Assembly (NCBI GenBank): GCA_030746295.1
Contig: JASLMY010000076.1
Coordinates: 1 to 19,228 of the forward strand
Origin: Alphaproteobacteria bacterium
GTDB lineage: Bacteria; Pseudomonadota; Alphaproteobacteria; GCA-2731375
Direction: 5' to 3'
Length of the DNA: 19,228 nucleotides
A model generated the notes under the pieces. It was not told the DNA's origin. It worked only from the letters and a program-made list of their open reading frames with translations, and did not search any database. Below are positions 1 to 7,145 of this stretch, one piece after another; the first letter of the stretch is position 1; the number at the start of each line of letters is the position of its first letter. Position numbers and translations under genes: made by a program.

Positions 1-476
1 ACGGCATCGCCGTCGCCGTCTATCACTGGGGCAATGTCCGCCAGCAGCGCCTGGCGGTCGACTGGATGCGGGTCGACGACGACGCCAGCGCCCGAGCGCT
101 GGCGGCGCGGATCGCGGCCGCGCCGCGTGCCTTCGTCGGCGGCGCCACCGCGATCCACAGCGCCCTCGACTTCGCCGTGCCGCGCTTCGACGAGAACCGC
201 TTCGAGGGCCGGCGCCGGGTCCTCGACCTCTCCGCCGATGGCCGCAACAACCGCGGCGTCTCGCCCGAGGCGGTGCGCGACCGCGCCGTCGCCCGCGGCA
301 TCACGATCAACGGCCTGGCGATCCTGAACGACGTCCCGTTCCTCGACGACTATTTCCACCGCCGGGTGATCGGCGGCGCCCATGCGTTCGTCGAGGTCGC
401 CGACGACTACGACGACTTCGCGCGCGCCATCCGCGCCAAACTGGTTCGTGAGATCACCGACCAGCCGGCCTCCTGA
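1..476 (+). CDS. DUF1194 domain protein (VWA-like), 3' part only
   Basis: The gene runs in from the left edge; the open frame begins with the codon at base 3 and ends with TGA at 474-476. The visible part is the C-terminal two thirds of a DUF1194 protein, a family of exported proteins with a von Willebrand factor A-like fold and no settled function. It aligns without gaps to the end of the complete paralogue at 6240-7055: by my count 35 of 53 residues are identical from GITIN to KLVREI. Visible MIDAS-like elements are the Thr in GGATAIHSAL and the Asp in DLSADGRNNRG; the DxSxS loop and any signal peptide lie outside the window. It converges with the cupin gene, 15 bases away. The family call is firm; the function is unknown. 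An internal ATG at base 66 lies inside the conserved domain and is not taken as the start. Confidence 0.85.
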   Translation, partial: GIAVAVYHWGNVRQQRLAVDWMRVDDDASARALAARIAAAPRAFVGGATAIHSALDFAVPRFDENRFEGRRRVLDLSADGRNNRGVSPEAVRDRAVARGITINGLAILNDVPFLDDYFHRRVIGGAHAFVEVADDYDDFARAIRAKLVREITDQPAS

Positions 477-491
477 GTCGCGGCACCGCCG

Positions 492-797
492 TCAGTCGTA
501 GCCGAAGAGCCAATGGCTGTCGCCGTCGTGGACGTTGCGCACGGTGTGCACCGCGCGCCTCGGGATGAAGACCTCGTCGCCCGGCTCGGCCAGAACCGTA
601 TCGCCCGCGACCTCGAGCTCGAGGCGGCCCGCGACGACGGTGACGAGCTCTTGGCATGCGTGGACGAAGTCGCGCCATTCCTGCCCCGGCGGATCGTGGA
701 AATCGTGGCAGGAATAGCCGCGGCCCCGCCAGTCGGCGGCGACTTCGGCCTTGTCGACCGGTACTGAAAAGCGGCCTTTGGTCAGGTATTCGCTCAT
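492..797 (-). CDS. Small single-domain cupin protein
   Basis: The product is 101 residues with one cupin barrel. Motif 1 appears as VHACQELVTVVAG, with the usual E-x6-G spacing but Cys where the second metal-binding His of the common HxH pair normally sits. Motif 2 appears as GDEVFIPRRAVHTVRN, keeping the His and the Asn. Small cupins bind a metal and act as isomerases, dioxygenase-like enzymes or sensors; nothing here picks one. The start at 797 was chosen because the purine-rich GAGGGCGAGGGGGG lies directly upstream and the protein then begins like other small cupins; the longer frame reads through the upstream gene. It follows the MBL hydrolase gene on the same strand with 14 bases between them, so the two are probably co-transcribed and may act on the same compound. 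Confidence 0.85.
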   Translation of the reverse strand: MSEYLTKGRFSVPVDKAEVAADWRGRGYSCHDFHDPPGQEWRDFVHACQELVTVVAGRLELEVAGDTVLAEPGDEVFIPRRAVHTVRNVHDGDSHWLFGYD

Positions 798-811
798 CCC
801 CCCTCGCCCTC

Positions 812-1699
812 TCAGCCGACGTGGTCGGCGGGGGCGACGCCGACGGCCGGAACCGTCATCAAATCCTCGCCCCAGATAATGCTGCCGTCGTAGATTGACG
901 CCATCTCTGCCGTCAACCGCTCCTTCATGCCGGCAGCGTCCATCTGCGAGGCGATGTGGCTCGCCACCAGGGTCTTGGCGCCCGCCTCGGCGGCCACCCG
1001 TGCCACCTCCAGATGGCCGGCGACCGTCCGCTCCCAGGCCGCACCCTGAACCGTTCCGGAGACGTAATGGCACATGTGAACCATGACGTCGACGCCCTCG
1101 GCCAGGCGCGCGAAGGCGTTGGAGGGACCGCAGTCGCCCGAGAAAGCGAAGCTACCGCAGGCGGCGTCGAGACGGTAGCCGAGGCATTCGAGATAGGGCT
1201 GGACGTGCGGCACGCCGACCGCCCGGACCCGCCAACCCGCACCCTCGTATGTCCCGCCCGAGGCCAGCTCCGCGACCTCCGGCGCCGGCCGCCTGCGCGG
1301 CAGGACCCCGCCGCGCAGCTCGTAGGTCTGCAGGCTCAGCTCGTGCCCCGTGCGGGCTTCGAGATCACCGGCGAAGGCGCCCTCGGGGCCGATCAATCGC
1401 TCGGTCATGACGGCGGTACCGGCGGGACCGACGACGCGTAGCTCCGGCACGCTGCCGTCCGACTGGTCCCAGCGGGTGAGCAACAGGCGGACATAGTCGA
1501 GACAGTGGTCGTAGTGGAGATGGGTCAGGAAGAGGTGGCTGACCTCGGTCGGCCACTTGCCCGCCTCCAAGAGACGCTGGAAGCAACCAGGCCCGTGGTC
1601 GAACAGGATCAGGTCGCCATCGACCTCGACCATGTAGCCGGCGCTCATCCGCCGGCTCGACGGCACCGGCGTGCCGGTGCCAAGAAGCGTTATCTTCAT
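812..1699 (-). CDS. Metallo-beta-lactamase-fold hydrolase (RNase Z/arylsulfatase-like branch)
   Basis: The product is 295 residues. It opens with a beta strand and MKITLLGTGTPVPSS, typical of the RNase Z-like branch of the metallo-beta-lactamase superfamily. The dinuclear metal motif is THLHYDHCLDY (HxHxDH); further candidate ligands are the His in GVPHVQPY, the Asp in FSGDCGPSNAF and the His in LVASHIASQ near the C-terminus. Members hydrolyse esters, lactones, sulfate esters or RNA ends; a catabolic neighbourhood favours a small-molecule ester or lactone here, which is inference. Start 1699 is preferred over more upstream ATGs because GGAGGCGGAG precedes it by about ten bases and the conserved strand begins at once. 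It is divergent from the alcohol dehydrogenase across a 107-base gap and upstream of the cupin. Confidence 0.88.
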   Translation of the reverse strand: MKITLLGTGTPVPSSRRMSAGYMVEVDGDLILFDHGPGCFQRLLEAGKWPTEVSHLFLTHLHYDHCLDYVRLLLTRWDQSDGSVPELRVVGPAGTAVMTERLIGPEGAFAGDLEARTGHELSLQTYELRGGVLPRRRPAPEVAELASGGTYEGAGWRVRAVGVPHVQPYLECLGYRLDAACGSFAFSGDCGPSNAFARLAEGVDVMVHMCHYVSGTVQGAAWERTVAGHLEVARVAAEAGAKTLVASHIASQMDAAGMKERLTAEMASIYDGSIIWGEDLMTVPAVGVAPADHVG

Positions 1700-1750
1700 C
1701 CACCCGTTCTCCGCCTCCATCCTAGCACCGCCGCAGCGGATCATTGCCAG

Positions 1751-1770
1751 CCTGCCGGGGTTTCGGCAGG
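1751..1770. promoter_or_regulatory. Inverted repeat within a possible promoter for the alcohol dehydrogenase
   Basis: CCTGCCG and CGGCAGG form a perfect 7-bp inverted repeat around GGGTTT in the divergent gap between the MBL hydrolase and alcohol dehydrogenase genes. On the plus strand TTGCCA at 1744-1749 and CAGGAT at 1767-1772 are 17 bases apart and could be a weak sigma70-type -35/-10 pair, which would put the repeat in the spacer, a classic repressor position. The -10 match is poor, and a GC-rich 7-bp repeat can arise by chance, so this is tentative. It could equally fold as a leader hairpin. Confidence 0.3.
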
Positions 1771-1806
1771 ATGACCGGCGAGGCATCACGGAACAGGAGC
1801 GGGCCC

Positions 1807-2847
1807 ATGAAAGCCGCGGTCTTCAAGCAAGCTGGTCAACCCCTCGTCGTCGAGGACGTGGCCGAGCCCGAACCAGGCCCAGCAGAGCTGATTTTGAAGG
1901 TCAAGGCCTGCGGCATCTGCGGCACCGACCTGCACTGGTCCGAGGGCACGGACCCGGCGGCCGGCTGGCGGCGGCTCGATCCCGGCGCCGTCATGGGGCA
2001 CGAGTTCTCGGGCGAGGTGGTCGAGATCGGCCGCGACATAGGCGACCGCTACAAGGTCGGCCAGCGCGTCGTCGCCCAGCCCTTCATCGCCTGCGGCCAT
2101 TGTCCCGCCTGCCTCGCCGGCCGCGCCTACCGCTGCCCCGAGGTCAAGAACCGGGCCGGGCCCGCCGTCACCGGCGCCTATGCCGAATTCACCCGCATCG
2201 GCGTGCACGAGACCTTGGCCCTGCCCGAGGCGGTGAGCTTCCAGGAAGGTGCCTTGGTGGAGCCGCTCGCGGTCGGCCTCAACGCCGTCAAGCGGGCCCG
2301 GCTCGAGGCAGGCGACGCGGTGCTGATCGTCGGCGCCGGGCCGGTCGGGCTGTCGGTGGCGCTATGGTGCCGGTTCTTCGGTGCCCGCCACATCGTCGTC
2401 AGCGACCTGGTCTCGGCCCGGGCGGAGCGCGCCGCCGAGTTCGGCGCCACGGCGGCGATCGACGCCTCACGTGAAGAGGTCATCGGCCGTTTCGAGCAGA
2501 TCGCCGGCGGCAGCCCCCGGGTGATCTTCGACTGCGTCGGCGTGCCGGGCAGCCTGCAGCTCAGCATCGACTACGCGCCGAACAACGCTCACGTCATGGT
2601 GGTCGGCCTCTGCATGGCCCAGGACTCGTTCTTCCCGGCCAAGGCGATCGTCAAGGAGCTCGACCTCACCTTCTGCTTCGTCTATTCCCTGGCCGATTTC
2701 CAGATGGTCGTCGAGATGCTGGGGCAGGAGCGGCTGCCGGCCAAGGCCCTGGTCACCGACTGCGTCGGCTTCGACGCCTTCCCCACCGCCTTCGAGGCCC
2801 TGAAGACACCCGGCGAGCAGATCAAGGTGATGCTGCAGCCCGATTGA
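1807..2847 (+). CDS. Zinc-dependent medium-chain alcohol/polyol dehydrogenase
   Basis: The product is 346 residues, the normal length for the butanediol/sorbitol/threonine dehydrogenase group of medium-chain dehydrogenases. The catalytic zinc site is visible as Cys38 (CGICGTD), His65-Glu66 (GHE) and Glu152 (VEP). The structural zinc site is intact: Cys96, 99, 102 and 110 in the pattern C-x2-C-x2-C-x7-C. The Rossmann motif GAGPVG is at 176-181, with Asp200 at the end of the second strand, which favours NAD over NADP. It should oxidise a secondary alcohol or polyol to a ketone in the cytoplasm. The ATG at 1807 is preferred over an in-frame ATG 63 bases upstream because GGAGCGGG precedes it and MKAAVF is the usual start of the family. 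It converges on the epimerase gene with only four bases between stops. Exact substrate unknown. Confidence 0.93.
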   Translation: MKAAVFKQAGQPLVVEDVAEPEPGPAELILKVKACGICGTDLHWSEGTDPAAGWRRLDPGAVMGHEFSGEVVEIGRDIGDRYKVGQRVVAQPFIACGHCPACLAGRAYRCPEVKNRAGPAVTGAYAEFTRIGVHETLALPEAVSFQEGALVEPLAVGLNAVKRARLEAGDAVLIVGAGPVGLSVALWCRFFGARHIVVSDLVSARAERAAEFGATAAIDASREEVIGRFEQIAGGSPRVIFDCVGVPGSLQLSIDYAPNNAHVMVVGLCMAQDSFFPAKAIVKELDLTFCFVYSLADFQMVVEMLGQERLPAKALVTDCVGFDAFPTAFEALKTPGEQIKVMLQPD

Positions 2848-2851
2848 GTCG

Positions 2852-3748
2852 TCAGTTCTCGGCGACGGCACGCCAATCGCCCATCGCCTCCCAGCCGAGC
2901 AGCTCCCGCGCGCGGCTGGCATCGAGGGTGCTGGCACAAGGGTCGTTGGCCCAGCGCTCCGGCCCGCGAACCTCGGGCATTTGGCCCCAGATGCGCCCAA
3001 GACGCGCCAGCGTCTCTTCCCGGCCGATGCCGTCGCCGGCGGCGACGTTGAAGACGTCGAAAGCGGTTCCCTCGTAGTCGAGGGCGAGGCGAAAGGCTCG
3101 GGCTGCATCGGCCGAGCGGACATAGGTCCGGGTCGCCGAAAGGGCGCCATAGGGGCGGACGCCGATGACCTCTTCCGACGGCTCGGCGTCCGGTTCCGGC
3201 AGCGCCAACTGGGCCAGGATTGCGGCCTCGCGCTCCGGCCGGACGATCAGGGTCGGTCTGAGACAGATCATGCGAAGCCGGCCCCGGGAGGCGAAATACC
3301 GCGCCATAGTCTCGATCATCTGCTTGCCGAGGCCGTAGGCGTCGCGGGGCCGAAGCGGGTGCGCCTCGTCCACCGGCAGGTAGTCGGGCGGATGCTGCCG
3401 GCCGATGCCGAGCGCCGCCGTCGAGGAAGCAGTGACGATCTGCCGCACACCCGCCGCCTCCGCCGCCTCGAAGATATGCCAGGCGCCGTCCACGTTGGTC
3501 CCGATGTAGGCGGCCTCGTCCGGCGCGTCGCCGTCGTCGTAGCCGGCCAGGTGGACGATCGCGTCATGACCGGCCACGGCCCGATTGACGGCCGCCGGGT
3601 CCCGGATGTCGGCCTCGTGGTAGGGCACGTCCTGGGTCGGCGGCTTCAAGTCGAGGACCGAGACGGCACAATGGCCGGCCAGCTCGTCGACGACGAAGCG
3701 GCCGAGCCGGCCCGAGCCGCCGGTGACCAGAACCCGCTCGAAGCGCAT
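2852..3748 (-). CDS. NAD-dependent epimerase/dehydratase (extended SDR)
   Basis: The product is 298 residues with an extended short-chain dehydrogenase fold. The nucleotide-binding motif GGSGRLG is at 10-16, the catalytic Tyr138/Lys142 pair is in YGLGK, and Ser108-Ser109 precede it in TASST. The length and motifs fit the uronate-dehydrogenase/UDP-glucose-4-epimerase-like group that acts on sugars or sugar acids with NAD(H). It is the last gene of the minus-strand operon 6159-2852, 25 bases after the short-chain dehydrogenase, with GGAGGGG directly before the ATG. Together with the alcohol dehydrogenase and SDR it suggests processing of a polyhydroxylated substrate, but that is inference from family and context. 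Confidence 0.88.
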   Translation of the reverse strand: MRFERVLVTGGSGRLGRFVVDELAGHCAVSVLDLKPPTQDVPYHEADIRDPAAVNRAVAGHDAIVHLAGYDDGDAPDEAAYIGTNVDGAWHIFEAAEAAGVRQIVTASSTAALGIGRQHPPDYLPVDEAHPLRPRDAYGLGKQMIETMARYFASRGRLRMICLRPTLIVRPEREAAILAQLALPEPDAEPSEEVIGVRPYGALSATRTYVRSADAARAFRLALDYEGTAFDVFNVAAGDGIGREETLARLGRIWGQMPEVRGPERWANDPCASTLDASRARELLGWEAMGDWRAVAEN

Positions 3749-3773
3749 CCCCTCCGGACCCCGTGCCTGCCGC

Positions 3774-4544
3774 TCAGGCCGCCATCCAGCCGCCGTCGAC
3801 CATCAGGTTGACGCCGGTGATGTAGGTGGCCTCGTCGCTGGCCAGGAAGACGGCGGCGCGGGCGACGTCGTCGGGGTGGCCGAGCCGGGGCATCGGCGTC
3901 CTTGCCTCGGAATAAGCGATCCAGCGGGGCTCGACCGAGCGCCCGCCCCGGCCGCTCAGAATCTTGCCGGGCGCCACGGCGTTGCAGACGATACCGGCCT
4001 CGGCATAGTCGGCGGCGATCTGCCGGGTGATGTAGACGACGCCCGCCTTGGAGGTGCCGTAGGCGACGTCCTCGGGTGCGGAGATCATGCCATGCTGGGA
4101 GGAGATGTTGACGATCCGGCCGCGGGCCTCGGCCCTCGGCTCCTGCCCGATCATCTGACGGACGGCGGCCTTGCAACCGAGGAAGACCCCCTTGAGGTTG
4201 ACGGCGAGCACCCGGTCCCATTCGTCCTCCGAGGTTTCCAAGAGCGGCTTGCCGAGGAAGACGGCAGCGTTGTTGACCATGACGTCGAGCCGCCCGTGGC
4301 GCGCCACCGTCGCCTCGACCAATGCGTCGACGGCGGCGCGGTCCGAGACGTCGGTGCTCTGGAACCAGGCCTCGCCGCCGGCCGCTTCTATGAGCGCGAG
4401 GGTGGTCTCGCCGTCCTCGCGGGGGTCTTCGCGAACGTCGGCCAGGGCGACGGTGGCGCCCTCGGCGGCGAAATGGCGCGCGATCGCCCGGCCAATGCCG
4501 GAAGCCGCGCCGGTGACGATCGCCACCTTGTTCTCTAGTCGCAT
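3774..4544 (-). CDS. Short-chain dehydrogenase/reductase, classical type
   Basis: The product is 256 residues, the usual length for classical SDRs. It has TGAASGIG at 11-18 for cofactor binding, NNAA at 91-94, catalytic Asn116, Ser148/149, Tyr162 and Lys166 (YGTSK), and a C-terminal GGWMAA typical of FabG-like enzymes. Asp36 after the second strand (VALADV) favours NAD(H). It would interconvert an alcohol and a carbonyl in the cytoplasm. The start at 4544 is set by MRLENKVAIVTG and an AGGGAG ribosome-binding site nine bases upstream; the longer frame runs back into the ThDP enzyme. It lies 13 bases after that gene and 25 before the epimerase, so the three are an operon. Substrate not deducible. 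Confidence 0.93.
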   Translation of the reverse strand: MRLENKVAIVTGAASGIGRAIARHFAAEGATVALADVREDPREDGETTLALIEAAGGEAWFQSTDVSDRAAVDALVEATVARHGRLDVMVNNAAVFLGKPLLETSEDEWDRVLAVNLKGVFLGCKAAVRQMIGQEPRAEARGRIVNISSQHGMISAPEDVAYGTSKAGVVYITRQIAADYAEAGIVCNAVAPGKILSGRGGRSVEPRWIAYSEARTPMPRLGHPDDVARAAVFLASDEATYITGVNLMVDGGWMAA

Positions 4545-4557
4545 CGAGATCACTCCC

Positions 4558-6159
4558 TCAGTCGAAGACGGTTTCCATGTAATGGCTCGGATCGACGACC
4601 GCCTCGATGACACTGGGGCCGTCGGCGGCGAGCGCGCGCTCCAGCGCCGCCGCCAGCGCCGCCGCGTCCCGAACCCCGGTCGCCGGCACGCCGAAATAGT
4701 GCGCCGGCGGCTCGGCATAGGCCTCGGCTTGCAGCTCCGAGCCGTAGAGACCGTACTGGCGGCGTTCCTGCTTGATCTGGATGAGGCTGAGCCAGCGGTC
4801 GTCCAGCACCACCACCGGCAGCGTCAGGCCCAGGCGCTTGGCGGTGGCGAGTTCGCCCGCGGTCATCTGGAAGCAGCCGTCGCCCAAGAGGCAGACCACC
4901 GGCCGCTCGGGCGCCGCCAGCTTGGCCGCGATCGCCGCCGGCAGGCCGAAGCCCATCGACGACCAACCGTTGGTGATGAGGAAGTGTCCCGGTGCCGGCG
5001 CCGGCCATTGGCTGGCGATCTGATGGGTGTGGGCGCCGACGTCGAAGGCGAGGATGCCGTCCGCCGGCAGCACGCGCCGCACCGCGTCGATCGCCTGGTG
5101 CGGCGCGAGGCCCGCCACCTCGGGCCGGAGCGCGGCCTGGAACGCGGTCCGGTGCTGGGCGACGGCCTCGTCGGTCCAATCGTTCGCCGGCGGCGGAAGA
5201 GCGTTCAGGGCCGCGAGCGCCGCGTCGAGATCGCCGGTGACCTCGCCCTTGAGATCGACCGAGGGGTCGATGTCGACCGGCTCGATGTCGAGTTGCAACA
5301 GCGGCGCCTGGCCGATCCAGGCCTCGTACTCGACCTCGACGGTGTCGTAGCCGAGACCGACGACCAGATCGGCGCTTTGCAGGAACCGGCGCTGTATCTG
5401 CCGACAGCCACGCTCGATGCAGCCGATCGAGAGCGGATGCGCCTCGTCGATCAAGCCCTTCGCCATGGTCGTGCTGGCGAAGGGCATGCGGTGACGCTCG
5501 ACGAAGGCGCGCAAGAGGCCGGGGTCGGCAAGCCGCATCGCCGAGGCACCGAGCACCGCCACCGGGCGCCGGGCGGTGGCGAGCAACGCCGTCGCGGCCT
5601 CGATCTCGTGCGCCGGCGGCGGCGCCGGGCGGGTCGGTGGTGCCAAGACGGGCACCGCCTCCGTCGCCGGCGCCAGGGACACGTCCTCGGGCAGGTCCAA
5701 GTGGACCGGGCCCTGCGGCTCCGACAGGGCGAGGCTGAGCGCCTCCGCCAGCGGCCCGGCAACCGCACCTTCCCGCAAGGGCAGGCTCGCCTTGGTGATC
5801 GGCCGGAAGAGCTGGTGGTGATCGATCAGCATCTGCCGCCGCCGGCCGAGCTGGTCGGTATCGAGGTTGCAGGTGATGGCGATCAACGGCGAGCGGTCGA
5901 GATAGGCGTTGCCGACGCCGGTCGCCAGATTGGTGGCCCCAGGGCCGAGCGTCGCCAGACACAGGCCCGGCCGGCCGGTCATCCGGCCCATGACGTCAGC
6001 GGCGAAGGCGGCGGAGCCCTCATGCGCGGTCAGCACGTAGCCGAGGTCGTTCCGGCGCATCGCCTCGATCAGCGGCAGGACGTTGCCGCTCGGAATGCCG
6101 AAGCCTTGGGCGATGCCGGCCCGCTTCAAGGTCGCCACGATCAGTTCCGCGTTGTTCAT
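4558..6159 (-). CDS. ThDP-dependent enzyme, acetolactate synthase/2-keto-acid decarboxylase-like
   Basis: The product is 533 residues with the three-domain layout of the acetolactate synthase/benzoylformate decarboxylase family: PYR domain with the catalytic Glu47 (TAHEGSAAFAAD), a central domain at about 190-320, and a PP domain with GDG at 426-428. The ThDP-Mg motif normally ends in NN about 25 residues after GDG; here the position reads DDR (453-455), so the metal ligand would be Asp rather than Asn. Members decarboxylate or ligate 2-keto acids. Separate small-subunit and FAD-site evidence for true acetolactate synthase is lacking, so a catabolic lyase or decarboxylase is more likely; this is inference. 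It is the first gene of the minus-strand operon and is divergent from the DUF1194 gene across 80 bases. Confidence 0.9.
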   Translation of the reverse strand: MNNAELIVATLKRAGIAQGFGIPSGNVLPLIEAMRRNDLGYVLTAHEGSAAFAADVMGRMTGRPGLCLATLGPGATNLATGVGNAYLDRSPLIAITCNLDTDQLGRRRQMLIDHHQLFRPITKASLPLREGAVAGPLAEALSLALSEPQGPVHLDLPEDVSLAPATEAVPVLAPPTRPAPPPAHEIEAATALLATARRPVAVLGASAMRLADPGLLRAFVERHRMPFASTTMAKGLIDEAHPLSIGCIERGCRQIQRRFLQSADLVVGLGYDTVEVEYEAWIGQAPLLQLDIEPVDIDPSVDLKGEVTGDLDAALAALNALPPPANDWTDEAVAQHRTAFQAALRPEVAGLAPHQAIDAVRRVLPADGILAFDVGAHTHQIASQWPAPAPGHFLITNGWSSMGFGLPAAIAAKLAAPERPVVCLLGDGCFQMTAGELATAKRLGLTLPVVVLDDRWLSLIQIKQERRQYGLYGSELQAEAYAEPPAHYFGVPATGVRDAAALAAALERALAADGPSVIEAVVDPSHYMETVFD

Positions 6160-6181
6160 GCTTTATGTCCGCCCTTGCCGT

Positions 6182-6210
6182 TTGACCCACGAGACCGGTC
6201 ATGATTTAGA
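6182..6210 (+). promoter_or_regulatory. Possible sigma70-type promoter for the DUF1194 gene
   Basis: TTGACC at 6182-6187 and TTTAGA at 6205-6210 are 17 bases apart, and the -10 box is preceded by TG at 6202-6203, which would make an extended -10. A perfect 8-bp palindrome GACCGGTC (6193-6200) lies in the spacer. The segment lies in the 80-base divergent gap between the ThDP operon and the DUF1194 gene. Predicted by eye only. Confidence 0.35.
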
Positions 6211-6239
6211 CGGTTTCCGCGCTCACGACGAGGCCCCGC

Positions 6240-7055
6240 ATGCCCTCAGCCGAGATTTTCGGCAAGATCTCAAGCGCCGCCCGACGGGTGCTCCGCCGCT
6301 CGGGGCTCGCGCTCGTGCTGGTGCTCGGCCTCGGCACGACCCCCGCCGCCGCCGCGCAGGCGGTCGCGCTCGAGCTGGTGCTGGCGGTCGACGTCTCGAC
6401 CAGCATCGACCGGCGCGAATACGGGTTGCAGATGCAGGGTTTGGCCCAGGCCTTCCGCAGCCCGGCCTTGATCGACGCGATCGCCGGCGCCGCGCCCGAC
6501 GGCATCGCCGTCTGCCTGCTGCAATGGGCCGGCCGGGGCGAGCAGCGCTTGGCCGTGGACTGGCAACTGGTTCGCGACACCGCCCAAGGCGAAGCGATGG
6601 CCGCCCGGATCGACGCCGCGCTCCGCCTCCGGGCCCGAGGCGGAACCGCGATCGGGGACGCGATCGTCGCCGCCGGCCGCCTCTTCGACGCCAATGGCTA
6701 CGACGGGGCAGGGCGGGTCATCGACGTCTCGGGCGACGGCCGTGCCAACCAAGGCCTCGACGCCGTTGCCGCCCGTGATGCCAGCCTGGCCAGCGGCATC
6801 ACGATCAACGCTCTCGCGATTCTGAACGAGCAGCCGACGCTCGACGCCTACTACCAGAGCAACGTCATCGGTGGCGACTTGGCCTTCGTCCAAACTGCGG
6901 ACGACTTCAGCGACTTCGCCCAGGCTATTCTGCGCAAGCTGGTGCGCGAGATCGGTGGTGCCCAAATGGTCGGACCGGGTGCCCTCGAGCCGACGCCCAG
7001 CACGGCCGCAATCGCCCTTCGAATTGCCCGCAAAGGTGCCTTCCTGCCCAATTGA
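6240..7055 (+). CDS. DUF1194 domain protein, exported VWA-like, complete
   Basis: The product is 271 residues. It begins with a basic segment and a hydrophobic stretch ending in AAAAQA at about 22-40, a plausible Sec signal peptide, so the mature protein is probably periplasmic. The VWA-like metal site is visible: DVSTS at 51-55 (DxSxS), the Thr in [10 protein letters not shown] and the Asp in [14 protein letters not shown] domains usually bind a partner protein through a bound metal; for DUF1194 no function is established. It is a paralogue of the truncated gene at the left edge. Its stop codon overlaps the predicted promoter of the ABC importer operon 90 bases ahead, so it may be linked to transport functionally, which is inference. 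The final residues after [10 protein letters not shown] extend about 35 beyond the conserved domain and look non-conserved. Confidence 0.87.
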   Translation: MPSAEIFGKISSAARRVLRRSGLALVLVLGLGTTPAAAAQAVALELVLAVDVSTSIDRREYGLQMQGLAQAFRSPALIDAIAGAAPDGIAVCLLQWAGRGEQRLAVDWQLVRDTAQGEAMAARIDAALRLRARGGTAIGDAIVAAGRLFDANGYDGAGRVIDVSGDGRANQGLDAVAARDASLASGITINALAILNEQPTLDAYYQSNVIGGDLAFVQTADDFSDFAQAILRKLVREIGGAQMVGPGALEPTPSTAAIALRIARKGAFLPN

Positions 7056-7080
7056 CATCCCCCGGACCTGACTCTACGGT
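7052..7080 (+). promoter_or_regulatory. Likely sigma70-type promoter of the ABC importer operon
   Basis: TTGACA (7052-7057) matches the -35 consensus exactly and overlaps the TGA stop of the DUF1194 gene. After a 17-base spacer, TACGGT (7075-7080) keeps the three most conserved -10 positions (T1, A2, T6). Transcription would start near 7087, about 60 bases before the GTG of the first ATPase gene. Not tested. Confidence 0.5.
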
Positions 7081-7097
7081 CATGCCAACAAGAACAA

Positions 7098-7120
7098 GGG
7101 GCCGGGAGAATACCGGCCTC
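7098..7120 (+). promoter_or_regulatory. Hairpin in the 5' leader of the ABC importer operon
   Basis: GGCCGG at 7100-7105 and CCGGCC at 7113-7118 form a perfect stem with a seven-base loop (GAGAATA). The stem extends outward by a G-U and a G-C pair. It lies between the predicted promoter and the ribosome-binding site AGGGAG. It has no U-tract, so it is not a standard terminator; an RNA-stability element or a protein-binding site is possible. Confidence 0.35.
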
Positions 7121-7145
7121 GGACGGGGACAGGCAGGGAGCGTCG

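Noticed and set aside
4171..6204. A long open frame on the plus strand opposite the ThDP and SDR genes
   Set aside because: It is antisense to genes with clear motifs, is rich in Arg, His and Gln in low-complexity order, and has no recognisable domain; high GC content keeps stop codons rare.
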